Of a DNA stretch of 31,315 bases, positions 12,613 to 20,300 are shown one piece after another. The translations under genes were made by a program, and so were the position numbers. The stretch is taken from the IMG/VR virus record IMGVR_UViG_3300037488_001629, positions 1 through 31,315 of that record. One strand, written 5' to 3'. The notes beneath the pieces are model-generated. The model was not told the origin of the DNA. It ran no database searches and was given only the letters and a program-made list of their open reading frames with translations. How positions within the stretch are numbered: the first letter of the stretch is position 1; each line of letters begins with the position of its first letter. The stretch is from a virus.

Positions 12613-15398
12613 CAATAGACTTCGAGACTTATTACGATAAAGAATATAGTCTCAGCAAGCTTACAACAGAAGAGTACGTTCGCAGCCCGTTGTTTGAGGT
12701 TATTGGTGTTTCAATAATTACGCCGCGCGGCGTGTATTGGCTTAGTGAAAGCGAATTCCGCGATCTAGCATCCAAAGTCGATTTCAGTAAAACACTCCTT
12801 CTGGCGCACAATACGCAGTTCGACGGTGCGATACTTAGCTGGCACTATGGGGTGCGCCCGAAGATGTGGCTAGATACGCTGTCGATGGCCCGAGCATTGC
12901 AGAACAACGAGAAATCAAATTCCCTTGGCGCACTGGCTGAACAGTTCGGTCTCGGCGTTAAGGGTAACGAAGTTGTAACTGCACTCGGTAAGCGTAGAAA
13001 AGACTTTACCCAGCGCGAGTGGGAGCAGTATGGCGTGTACTGTAAAAATGACTCGCAACTTACGCTGGACCTGTTCACGATGCTGGTCAAGCAGTTCCCC
13101 ACCAGCGAGCTACAGATTATTGACATTACGCTGCGCATGTTCATTGAGCCGCTCATCGAGCTTGATCAGGACATGCTCAGCGAAGCGTATTATGAAGAAG
13201 TTGATGCGTTGGAAGCGCTGCTGCAACGGCTTCAAATTTCAGAAAAAGACTTAGCCAGCAACGATAAGTTCGCGGCGATACTGCAAGGGTTGGGTGTTGA
13301 CCCGCCAACAAAGATCAGCCCGAAGACTGGCAAACAAGCGTTCGCGTTTGCAAAAACGGATATCGGGTTTCAGGAACTCGCCGATTCATCCGACCCGCAG
13401 ATTGCGCTACTCTGTGATGCACGGTTGAAAGCAAAAAGCACGCTGATGCGTACACGTTCGCAGCGACTGTATGACATCGCGACACGGGGCGCACTTCCAG
13501 TACCCTTGCAGTATTACGGGGCGCACACTGGCAGGTTCGCAGCAAGTAAGCAGCAAGCCATTAACATGCAGAATCTGAAGCGTGGCAGTAAGTTACGCCG
13601 CGCGATTCTTGCCCCCAAGGGCATGATGTTCGGCGTTGGCGACTTGAAGCAGATTGAAGTGCGCGTATTGGCAACACTTGCAGGGTTTGGTGAACTGCTT
13701 AAAGTGTTGGAGAATGATGACCCATATGCTATTTATGGTGCGGAGATGTTTAACGTACCGGGGATGACTAAAGAGACACACCCGTTATTGAGGCAAGCTG
13801 CAAAGTCGGCTTTACTAGGTGCAGGATATGGTCTCGGCGGATTTGCGTTCGCAGCGCAATTACTGTCTGGCTTCATGGGTGCGCCTCCGGTGCGCTATGA
13901 AATGCCCTTCATCAGCACGATGGGCTACGATGTTGTTGATGTTATGGAGTGGCTGAAAGATACCAAGCTGACCGAAAGAATACTTACAATTCCTCACGGT
14001 TGCACTGATAATCAGCTTTTGATTCATGCGTTTGCTGCATTCAAGATCATTGAGAAATATCGTAATAAATCGGTGCCTGTTGTTAATTTGTGGGGTGAAT
14101 GCAAAAAGGCAATAAAGCATATTGAGCGCGATTGCAGAACCACTTTTCTGGATGATTCTTTCGGGCTACTACTCGAACACCATAAAATACAACTACCTAA
14201 TAAAATGTACCTGCGGTATCCTGACCTTCGGTACATCGAAGAAGACGGCGAGCGCAAACAGGTGTACGGTAAGCGCAGCAAGAAGATTTACGGCGGTGCA
14301 TTATGTGTATCTGGTGAAACATTAGTGCTTACTTCCCGTGGGTGGGTTGAGCTTAGGTGCGTTAAAGATGTGGACCTTGTACATGATGGTAATTCTTTTG
14401 TAAGCCATGAGGGTGTAGTATATAAGGCAGCGCAGCAATGCGTTTCGATAGACGGGGTTTGGATGACCCCAGAACATGAGGTATTGACAAATGAGGGATG
14501 GAAACCTGCATTGGAAAAACCGGAACCTTACCGGCCAAATCTTCGGGATGTTGACTGCGCTACGCCCAATGGAATCAAACGGGAAAAAGATGCGGTGGGA
14601 GTACCTGTGCACTTGCGGAAAAACAGTAGTAAAAGTTGGGGCGGATGTTACGAAAGCATTAAAAAATGGTGGAGTACCAAACTGCGGGTGTTTGACAAAG
14701 ACACTGCAAATGAAAGCAAAGAGTCATGGCATGACAGGCCACCCTGCTTATTGGGTGTGGCGCAGCATGCAAGACCGCTGCCGCTTACCTACGCACCAAG
14801 CATGGAAAAACTATGGCGCGCGTGGAATATCTGTTTGCATACAGTGGGGGAGCTTCGAGACCTTTTGGGGAGATATGGGGCCGACGTATGTAGCAGGGTT
14901 GCAGCTAGACCGGATAGACAACGACAAAGGGTATTACAAAGAAAATTGCCGGTGGGTAACGCCACGAGAAAATTCGATGAACAGGCGGAGCAGTATTCGC
15001 TGGGTGGATATACCAACGATAGCCACAACAACAGGTATATCTCGCTCAACGCTTTATTACCGTTTAAAACACAGCATACCTTTGACATAGTTAATTGTGG
15101 CCCCTTAAAGCGTTTTGTTGTATTAGGTAATGCTGGACCCTTTATTGTGCATAACTGTGAAAATATAACACAAGCAGATGCCCGTATCGTAATGACTGAT
15201 GCGATGTTGCGCATCGCCAAGGAGCTTCCGATTGTTCTCACGGTACACGACGAAATTGTGTGTCTTGTGCCTGAGAATGACGCGGAAGCAGCGACGAACT
15301 GGATGCATGAACAGATGATTGTGCATCCGCCATACTTACCCGCGATTAAGCTGGCGGTTGATGGCGGGTTTGGTAAAATTTATGGAGATATAAAATGA
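12567..15398 (+). CDS. Family A DNA polymerase with 3'-5' exonuclease, interrupted by an intein
   Basis: The precursor has 943 residues, 659 after removal of the 284-residue intein. The exonuclease motifs are TIDFET (D18, E20), LLAHNTQFD and YCKNDSQLTLDL. Polymerase motif A is GDLKQIEVR (catalytic D359). Motif B begins RQAAKSALLGAGYG (from about R409). Motif C is VHDE (about 893-896). The intein lies between motifs B and C, in the conserved YGGxL-CEN segment. There is no separate 5'-3' exonuclease domain, as usual for phage enzymes. ATG 12567 lies within the previous gene; the stop overlaps the next start as ATGA. It is the replicative polymerase of this phage. Confidence 0.95.
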   Translation: MANDTPSNEELAGLVTIDFETYYDKEYSLSKLTTEEYVRSPLFEVIGVSIITPRGVYWLSESEFRDLASKVDFSKTLLLAHNTQFDGAILSWHYGVRPKMWLDTLSMARALQNNEKSNSLGALAEQFGLGVKGNEVVTALGKRRKDFTQREWEQYGVYCKNDSQLTLDLFTMLVKQFPTSELQIIDITLRMFIEPLIELDQDMLSEAYYEEVDALEALLQRLQISEKDLASNDKFAAILQGLGVDPPTKISPKTGKQAFAFAKTDIGFQELADSSDPQIALLCDARLKAKSTLMRTRSQRLYDIATRGALPVPLQYYGAHTGRFAASKQQAINMQNLKRGSKLRRAILAPKGMMFGVGDLKQIEVRVLATLAGFGELLKVLENDDPYAIYGAEMFNVPGMTKETHPLLRQAAKSALLGAGYGLGGFAFAAQLLSGFMGAPPVRYEMPFISTMGYDVVDVMEWLKDTKLTERILTIPHGCTDNQLLIHAFAAFKIIEKYRNKSVPVVNLWGECKKAIKHIERDCRTTFLDDSFGLLLEHHKIQLPNKMYLRYPDLRYIEEDGERKQVYGKRSKKIYGGALCVSGETLVLTSRGWVELRCVKDVDLVHDGNSFVSHEGVVYKAAQQCVSIDGVWMTPEHEVLTNEGWKPALEKPEPYRPNLRDVDCATPNGIKREKDAVGVPVHLRKNSSKSWGGCYESIKKWWSTKLRVFDKDTANESKESWHDRPPCLLGVAQHARPLPLTYAPSMEKLWRAWNICLHTVGELRDLLGRYGADVCSRVAARPDRQRQRVLQRKLPVGNATRKFDEQAEQYSLGGYTNDSHNNRYISLNALLPFKTQHTFDIVNCGPLKRFVVLGNAGPFIVHNCENITQADARIVMTDAMLRIAKELPIVLTVHDEIVCLVPENDAEAATNWMHEQMIVHPPYLPAIKLAVDGGFGKIYGDIK
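14478..14482 (+). promoter_or_regulatory. Ribosome-binding site for the out-of-frame endonuclease
   Basis: GAGGT lies eight bases before ATG 14491, inside codons of intein block B (H-E-V-L-T). It gives the nested frame its own plausible translation signal, independent of the polymerase. Confidence 0.6.
14491..15090 (+). CDS. HNH-type homing endonuclease nested out of frame inside the intein
   Basis: The frame encodes 199 residues, offset by one base from the polymerase frame (14491 is 1 modulo 3; the polymerase is 0). It starts just after block B and ends (TAG 15088-15090) inside block F. The sequence is clearly protein-like: LTGQIFGMLTAL, then a YLCTCGK...CGCL zinc knuckle, HGMTGHPAYWVWRSMQDRC, NYGARGISVC, SFETFWGDMG, and the core LDRIDNDKGYYKENCRWVT. 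That is the pattern of phage HNH/AP2-associated endonucleases. The C-terminus (DIPTIATTTGISRSTLYYRL) is a helix-turn-helix like those that help homing enzymes bind DNA. The likely target is the intein-free polymerase gene. Confidence 0.9.
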   Translation: MRDGNLHWKNRNLTGQIFGMLTALRPMESNGKKMRWEYLCTCGKTVVKVGADVTKALKNGGVPNCGCLTKTLQMKAKSHGMTGHPAYWVWRSMQDRCRLPTHQAWKNYGARGISVCIQWGSFETFWGDMGPTYVAGLQLDRIDNDKGYYKENCRWVTPRENSMNRRSSIRWVDIPTIATTTGISRSTLYYRLKHSIPLT

Positions 15399-15550
15399 AA
15401 TGGCTTAAAAAGAAAGTATGTGAACTTTTCGGACACAAAATTGTTTGCCAAGTACGTGTGCATGAAGGGCTAGGAACACACTATTACCACTCACACGACT
15501 ACTGCGAACGCTGCGGTGAAAAGTGGGTTCCATTTTACATGGGTGATTAA
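15395..15550 (+). CDS. DUF1660-like small zinc-ribbon protein
   Basis: The frame encodes 51 residues and overlaps the polymerase stop as ATGA. The N-terminal VCELFGHK and C-terminal CERCGEKW motifs match the DUF1660 pattern of phage and prophage proteins, in which a C...H...CxxC set probably binds zinc. No function is established. It has no ribosome-binding site of its own beyond the coupling, so it should depend on polymerase translation. Confidence 0.72.
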   Translation: MKWLKKKVCELFGHKIVCQVRVHEGLGTHYYHSHDYCERCGEKWVPFYMGD

Positions 15551-15559
15551 GGAGCTGAA

Positions 15560-15853
15560 ATGGAAATTGACGACAAGCTGGTTCAGAGGCTTAAAGCTGA
15601 ACATTACGAAGCAGTCAGTATCCGCCACGAACTTGAGGCGGATGTGCGGGGACTCGAAGCGAAAACCGAGCAGTTAGAAGAAGAAATATCAAAACTCGAA
15701 AACGAACTCAGTTCGTACCGCAACGACACTCGCTACAGCGATATAATTGAGGACATGAATGACATTTATGAATTACTCACCGGCAAGCGTTACGCTGAGC
15801 TTTTCAAAAAACTCAGCGACGTTATTTACCAAACTATCGGGAGGGTTGTATGA
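15560..15853 (+). CDS. Coiled-coil protein of unknown function
   Basis: The frame encodes 97 residues, with ATG after ATTAAGGAGCTGAA. Residues about 15-55 form a clear coiled coil with heptad-like Leu/Ile/Val spacing (ELEADVRGLEAKTEQLEEEI). A second helical part follows (YELLTGKRYAELFKKL). It is placed between the polymerase group and the RecB-like nuclease and overlaps the nuclease start by four bases (ATGA). A scaffold or adaptor role is possible but not shown. Confidence 0.7.
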   Translation: MEIDDKLVQRLKAEHYEAVSIRHELEADVRGLEAKTEQLEEEISKLENELSSYRNDTRYSDIIEDMNDIYELLTGKRYAELFKKLSDVIYQTIGRVV

Positions 15854-16500
15854 AATATAGTTACTCAGGTATCAGCCAGTTCAAACAATGCCCCCGCAAA
15901 TTCAAGGCGAAATATGTTGATTACACTTACACTGAGCCCAAGAGCGAGCAGCAGAACTGGGGTATCAAGGTCCACGCACACCTTGAGGCGCGTTTCAAGG
16001 AGGGGACTGCCCTACCCCCTGAGATAGCCGCGTTCACCCCCATAATCGACACGCTGGCCGCTGCGCCGGGGCAGATTTATGTCGAGCAGAAGCTTGCGAT
16101 GGATGACCAGTTTCGGCCTGTTGATTACAAGGACCGCACCGCACATGTCCGCACCATCATTGACATCACGAAGATCAACAATGACCGGGCATTCATCGGC
16201 GATTACAAGACCGGCAAGATCAAATACGAATATGATCAGCTTGCGCTATCGTCGGTTATCTTGATGGTCAACTACCCCGAGATTACTTCGGCGCTTGGCA
16301 TGTTCTTTTGGAGCAAAGTAGGACGGCGTACATCGAAGGAATACAGTAAAATGGATTTGAACAAGACGTGGCTACCGTTCGGCGCGGATATTCACCGTAT
16401 TGAACAGGCGTTAAGTTCAGATAATTTCCCGCCGAAACCGACGCCGTTGTGCGGATGGTGCCACCTACGGACTTGCGAGCATTGGAATCCCCACGATTAA
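15850..16500 (+). CDS. RecB/Cas4-type PD-(D/E)xK nuclease with four-Cys pattern
   Basis: The gene encodes 216 residues. The N-terminal YSGISQFKQCPRKF motif, the RTIIDI active-site strand and IGDYKTGK (D118, K120) define the PDDEXK_1 superfamily. One Cys near the N-terminus (C14) and a C-terminal LCGWCHLRTC (C201, C204, C209) give the arrangement that holds a 4Fe-4S cluster in Cas4 and AddB. That makes an iron-sulfur exonuclease a reasonable inference. It precedes an SF2 helicase with one small gene between, so the pair may process DNA ends or branched replication intermediates. No Cas1/Cas2 gene or CRISPR array is visible. Confidence 0.85.
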   Translation: MKYSYSGISQFKQCPRKFKAKYVDYTYTEPKSEQQNWGIKVHAHLEARFKEGTALPPEIAAFTPIIDTLAAAPGQIYVEQKLAMDDQFRPVDYKDRTAHVRTIIDITKINNDRAFIGDYKTGKIKYEYDQLALSSVILMVNYPEITSALGMFFWSKVGRRTSKEYSKMDLNKTWLPFGADIHRIEQALSSDNFPPKPTPLCGWCHLRTCEHWNPHD

Positions 16501-16510
16501 GGAGCCTGTA

Positions 16511-16693
16511 ATGGCAAAGGCACTCTATGAATTTGTCGAAGAAGTCCGTAAGAAACTCGAATCTTTTGAAAAGGAATGGCGCGAGAACAATATTATAGAC
16601 CCCGAAAATTGGCCGCTGGTATTGGATGAATCCAATGCGGGGTTATGGTGGGAGTTTTTTGTGGGTAGTAACTCCGAAGACATAGAAACTTAG
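16511..16693 (+). CDS. Small acidic protein (60 aa)
   Basis: ATG 16511 follows ATTAAGGAGCCTGTA. The N-terminal half is one helix (YEFVEEVRKKLESFEKEWRE) and the C-terminal half is Trp-rich and acidic. It sits between the nuclease and the SF2 helicase. I recognise no family; a small partner protein of either neighbour is conceivable. Confidence 0.68.
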   Translation: MAKALYEFVEEVRKKLESFEKEWRENNIIDPENWPLVLDESNAGLWWEFFVGSNSEDIET

Positions 16694-16701
16694 GAACTAC
16701 G

Positions 16702-18282
16702 ATGTACGGTAGCAAAGAGTTTAATAAACTCGTTATTCAAACTGACCAGATATCACGGCTGCAAAGCGTTGTGCCTGAGACTGTCGTATCCCGGCAGTTT
16801 CCCAACATCGCTTATGTGCCGTGGGAACTGGACGTATGCACGAAGTTGGAGAAGCTTGGCTTCAAGCGCATAGTCTCACCCGTTTTCAAAAACTATGCAT
16901 GGTCAGGTAATAAAACGCCGTACAAGAAGCAGGCCGAGATAACCGGGTTTTGTTCACTCAACCCCCGTGGCTTTGTGATTACTGGTATCGGCAGCGGCAA
17001 GACGAACGGAACTCTATGGGCCGCAGATTATTTGATGTCCATCGGTGCTGTTCGGAAGTGCTTGATTATTACCACACTATCCACGGTTGATGTGGTATGG
17101 TCCGATACGCTGTTCTGTGATTATTACCATCGGCGGCATGCGGTGCTGACTGGCACTGCTGAGCGGCGGCAGCGGTTATTCGCAGATACAAACAATGATT
17201 TTTACATAATCAACCATGATGCGTTTTCAATTATCCGCAATCAATTTTTGCAGCGCAACGACATTGACCTGATAATCATAGACGAAAGCACTGCCTATAA
17301 AAACGCAGGTACAAAGCGGTTTCAGCGGCTTGAAAAAGCAATATTGGTAAAACAGCCGAAATATGTGTGGGCGCTTACCGCCACGCCGACACCCAACGAG
17401 CCCACGGATGCATGGGGGCAAGCGAAACTTTTAGGGCTAAACAAGGGCGTGTCGTTCAGTCGGTTCAAAGACTTGACGATGCGCAAGGTTACGAACTTTC
17501 GATGGGAGCCATTACCTGAAGCGCATAAATATGTAGCCAACATCCTTACGCCGTCGATACGCTTCGCAACCAGCGAGTGTGTTGATCTGCCACCATGCAT
17601 CTACTCTGCCCGCAAGGCGTACCTTACTGGTGCGCAGATGGCGATGTTCAAGGAAATGACGAAGAAGCTGACTGTTGATTTTGCGAACGGTCAGGCGAAT
17701 GCAGTCAATGAAGCTGACAAACAGAATAAGCTACTTCAGATAGCGTGCGGTTTTATATACTCACGTGATGCAAATAACGAAGTAGTGACGCAGCATGTTG
17801 ACCCGACTGCACGGCTTGCGGTACTCGATGAAATACTTGGCACACTGCCGGGGAAAGCGATAATCTTCGTCCCCTACACAGAGCTTATCGGGATACTGGT
17901 GAAGCACTTGACACCCCGAGGGAACTGCGCTACAGTGTACGGCGAGATTAGTCGGAACGACCGGGTAGATATTTTCAGGGATTTTCAGCAAACGAATAAT
18001 ATAAAATACATAATTGCGCATCCAAAAACAATGGCGCATGGCGTTACACTTACAGCAGCAGCGACGATTATCTGGTACGCTCCATACGCAAGCAACGAAG
18101 TTTATGAGCAAGCGAATGGGCGCATCAATCGACCGTCGCAGGTTAATACAACCAACATCGTGCATATTGAAAGCACAGAATTGGAGAAGCGAATTTTTGC
18201 CAAACTAGCACGGCGTCAGAACACTCAGGGGACGCTGCTTGATTACTTGTCGGAGTTGCAAAATGCCCGAACAACTTATTGA
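16702..18282 (+). CDS. SNF2-like SF2 helicase/translocase
   Basis: The gene encodes 526 residues, with ATG after TTAGGAACTACG. Motif I is GIGSGKT (about residues 95-101), motif II is DEST (about 194-197), motif III is ALTATPTPN (about 225-233), and the C-terminal lobe has ANGRINRPSQ (about 470-480, motif VI). The overall layout fits small phage SNF2/DEAD-type ATPases that remodel DNA-protein complexes or branch-migrate replication forks. There is no extra nuclease domain in the protein. The next gene's start lies inside its 3' end, so these are co-translated. Confidence 0.9.
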   Translation: MYGSKEFNKLVIQTDQISRLQSVVPETVVSRQFPNIAYVPWELDVCTKLEKLGFKRIVSPVFKNYAWSGNKTPYKKQAEITGFCSLNPRGFVITGIGSGKTNGTLWAADYLMSIGAVRKCLIITTLSTVDVVWSDTLFCDYYHRRHAVLTGTAERRQRLFADTNNDFYIINHDAFSIIRNQFLQRNDIDLIIIDESTAYKNAGTKRFQRLEKAILVKQPKYVWALTATPTPNEPTDAWGQAKLLGLNKGVSFSRFKDLTMRKVTNFRWEPLPEAHKYVANILTPSIRFATSECVDLPPCIYSARKAYLTGAQMAMFKEMTKKLTVDFANGQANAVNEADKQNKLLQIACGFIYSRDANNEVVTQHVDPTARLAVLDEILGTLPGKAIIFVPYTELIGILVKHLTPRGNCATVYGEISRNDRVDIFRDFQQTNNIKYIIAHPKTMAHGVTLTAAATIIWYAPYASNEVYEQANGRINRPSQVNTTNIVHIESTELEKRIFAKLARRQNTQGTLLDYLSELQNARTTY

Positions 18283-18682
18283 TACTGAGCGGCTTCCCAT
18301 CGACGTACTTGTGTTTAAGTACATGAAGCTGCGTGACACGAAGGAAAGTATCACCCGCGAACTTACTCAAAAGGGTAAGATTATTGACATGATGATGGAG
18401 GAAATCGAGAGCACCATAAATGCCCGTGCTTTGGAAGATGGCGCTACGTCCTACAAAACCCCGTATGGTACGGCATTCTTTACCGAGACAGCGCGTGCCA
18501 ATGTGGCAGATTGGGAAACAGTGCTGCGCTGGATACGCGAGAACGACGCATACGATATGCTTACAAAGGCGGTCAAAAAAGATGTCGTGTCCAGCATTTT
18601 GGAAACACAAGGTTTTGTGCCACCGGGAATTAATTACTCCCGAGTGCGTACATTCAATTGTCGGAAACCAACCGGCGATTAG
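18263..18682 (+). CDS. Conserved phage protein of unknown function (139 aa)
   Basis: ATG 18263 has CGGAG seven bases upstream and overlaps the helicase gene by 20 bases; the earlier in-frame start at 18239 lacks a ribosome-binding site. The protein is mainly helical with a beta hairpin in the middle (SYKTPYGTAFF). A C-terminal PPGINYSRVRTFNCRKP segment resembles the endings of a group of phage proteins found next to replication genes. The function is unknown. Its position suggests a role with the helicase or the gene that follows. Confidence 0.7.
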   Translation: MPEQLIDTERLPIDVLVFKYMKLRDTKESITRELTQKGKIIDMMMEEIESTINARALEDGATSYKTPYGTAFFTETARANVADWETVLRWIRENDAYDMLTKAVKKDVVSSILETQGFVPPGINYSRVRTFNCRKPTGD

Positions 18683-18734
18683 TTGTTGCAGTACCTACAT
18701 GGCCTGTAGTTATTTTCTTAATTAGGAGCTTCAA

Positions 18735-20108
18735 ATGAACGACCTTCAAACTACCGTTGTCCCTTCATACTTCCAGCAATCCGCAGTGGCTGATGCTGTT
18801 GTTGCGGGTATTGGCGGGCAGCAAAATCCGCGTATCTCGATTCGTGCCTCACGTTTCCGTATCGTGGACGGCGGCAGCGAGGAAACTTTGGATACACTGG
18901 CAATTCAAGTTGTTGTGGTAGGTGCGAACCCGACGATTTCAAAAGAATACTATGCTGGCAAGTGGGATCCCGAGAATACCGAAGCGCCGGATTGCTACAG
19001 CAACAATGGCGTAGTCCCGGATATGTCAGTAGCAGTGCCACAAGCCGCACTTTGCGCACAATGCCCGCAGAATGTGTGGGGCAGCAAGATCAGCGATCAG
19101 GGTAAGGAAATCAAAGCTTGCGCTGACAAGAAGCGTTTGGCGATTGTGTCGGCGGATGATGTCGGCGGCACCGTGTACGAACTGGCAGTGACACCCGCAG
19201 CGCTGAAGAACTTGGGTGAGTATGCTGACAAACTGCGCCGCCGCAATATCCCGCTCGAAGGCGCGATTACCAAGCTGAGCTTCGATGACAAGGCGAGCTA
19301 TCCGCTGCTCACGTTCGACTTCGCTGGCTACTTGTCGCAGGATGCATACCTGACCGCCAAGAGCGTTGCCGAGTCCGATCATGTTCAGGCGGTTATCCGC
19401 TTTGCCCCGGCACCGGATGCGCAGGCCATTCAGCGGCTTGCAGCGCCTGTTGCTGCCCCGGCATTGCCCGCACCGGCACCTGTTCCCCAGCCGCAGCAGT
19501 TCGCCCCGCAGCAAGCCCCGGCACCGCAGCAGTTTGCTCAGCCCGCACCGGCACCTATGCAGCAGCCGCAGTTCGCCCCGCAACCGCAGGCTTTTGCCCC
19601 GCAGCAAGCCCCGCAGGGTATCGCCCCGGCACCTACGCAGATTCCTCCGAAGCGTGGTCGCCGTACCAAGGCTGAAATGGAAGCCGCAGCGGCAGCAGCA
19701 CAGGCTCAGCAAGCACCGCAGGCCTTTGCCCCGCAACCCGCGCCGATGCAGCAACCGCAGGCCTTTGCCCCGCAACCGGCACCGGTTCAGCAGTTCGCCC
19801 CGCAGCAACCGCAGGCTTTCGCCCCGCAGCAACCGCAGGCTTTCGCTCAGCCGGCACCGGTTCAGCAGTTCGCCCCGCAACCGGCACCGGTTCAGCAGTT
19901 CGCCCCGCAACCGGCACCGGTTCAGCAGTTCGCCCCGCAACCGGCACCGGTTCAGCAGTTCGCCCCGCAGCAACCGCAGGCTTTTGCCCCGCAACCGGCA
20001 CCGGTTCAGCAGTTCGCCCCGCAGCAACCCGCAATGGCCCCCGCGCCTACCGCAGCGTTTGACCCCGCCGCTTTTGAAGCGGAACTTCGGGCGCAACTGG
20101 GCGGTTAA
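18735..20108 (+). CDS. Phage DNA-metabolism-type protein with long Q/P/A/F-rich disordered tail
   Basis: The gene encodes 457 residues from ATG 18735 (TTAGGAGCTTCAA). Residues 1 to about 230 form a folded part with a beta-rich start (ISIRASRFRIVDGG, AIQVVVVGA) and a Cys set (CYSNNG, CAQCPQNVWG, ACADKKR) that could bind zinc. From about residue 235 to 435 the chain is a low-complexity tail of Q-x-F-A-P-Q and P-A-P-V-Q-Q elements. It ends with an acidic-tipped segment (FDPAAFEAELRAQL), reminiscent of SSB-like tails that recruit partners. Single-strand DNA binding is my inference from position and layout, not from a recognised domain. Confidence 0.75.
   Translation: MNDLQTTVVPSYFQQSAVADAVVAGIGGQQNPRISIRASRFRIVDGGSEETLDTLAIQVVVVGANPTISKEYYAGKWDPENTEAPDCYSNNGVVPDMSVAVPQAALCAQCPQNVWGSKISDQGKEIKACADKKRLAIVSADDVGGTVYELAVTPAALKNLGEYADKLRRRNIPLEGAITKLSFDDKASYPLLTFDFAGYLSQDAYLTAKSVAESDHVQAVIRFAPAPDAQAIQRLAAPVAAPALPAPAPVPQPQQFAPQQAPAPQQFAQPAPAPMQQPQFAPQPQAFAPQQAPQGIAPAPTQIPPKRGRRTKAEMEAAAAAAQAQQAPQAFAPQPAPMQQPQAFAPQPAPVQQFAPQQPQAFAPQQPQAFAQPAPVQQFAPQPAPVQQFAPQPAPVQQFAPQPAPVQQFAPQQPQAFAPQPAPVQQFAPQQPAMAPAPTAAFDPAAFEAELRAQLGG
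19851..19970 (+). repeat. Four tandem 30-bp repeats (PAPVQQFAPQ)
   Basis: Four consecutive 30-base units encode PAPVQQFAPQ and are identical except for the final base of the last copy. Partial and diverged copies flank them from about 19480 to 20030. The near-perfect nucleotide identity points to recent expansion of the tail. Confidence 0.9.
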
Positions 20109-20117
20109 GTCGCCGTA

Positions 20118-20173
20118 AGCTACTGCTTAAAAATCAGTAGCTGGGGGCCGCGATGAATTTCCATCGCGGCCCC
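20118..20173 (+). terminator. Two adjacent strong hairpins, probable transcription terminator
   Basis: AGCTACTG (20118-20125) pairs with CAGTAGCT (20135-20142), and directly after it GGGGCCGCGATG (20144-20155) pairs with CATCGCGGCCCC (20162-20173), a perfect 12-bp stem with a 6-base loop. A canonical T-run is absent, so termination may be weak or the element may act as an RNA-stabilising 3' end. The following 127 bases up to the primase gene hold no clear promoter that I can see. Confidence 0.6.
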
Positions 20174-20300
20174 TTGCCATTATGGGGTCTTGCGTACTAA
20201 GCTGATACCTCACCCCGGCGCATAGAATTAAAAATATAAGTTGCGCACATATTTTACGGGTGAGTTTACGTTACCCACAATTTAACGAACGCGGCGAACC

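Larger units (their letters stand above)
14304..15155 (+). mobile_element. Intein in the DNA polymerase (class 1, HN/C junction)
   Basis: The in-frame insertion starts with Cys (TGT 14304) after YGGAL and ends with HN (AAC 15153-15155) before Cys +1 of CENITQADAR. Block A is CVSGETLVLTSRGWVEL. Block B is DGVWMTPEHEVLT, with the TxxH pair. Block F is TFDIVNCGPLKRFVV and block G is PFIVHN. The usual block F His appears replaced (K-R-F), which deserves notice. The splicing parts together occupy about 100 residues. The roughly 190 residues between are unlike any endonuclease in this frame because the endonuclease is encoded in another frame (14491-15090). Removal would rejoin YGGAL-CEN of the polymerase. 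Confidence 0.95.

Noticed and set aside
14491-15090. The nested frame as a chance open frame
   Set aside because: Its translation has coherent domain motifs (zinc knuckle, HNH-like core, HTH), whereas the overlapping intein-frame translation there does not look like a folded domain.
15850-16500. Cas4-like nuclease as part of a CRISPR system
   Set aside because: No repeat-spacer array and no Cas1, Cas2 or effector gene are present; a phage recombination nuclease fits better.
19026-20096. Long - and alternate + frames over the Q/P/A repeat gene
   Set aside because: These are shadows of a GC-rich repeat; only the 18735 frame has a start signal and a sensible non-repeat domain.
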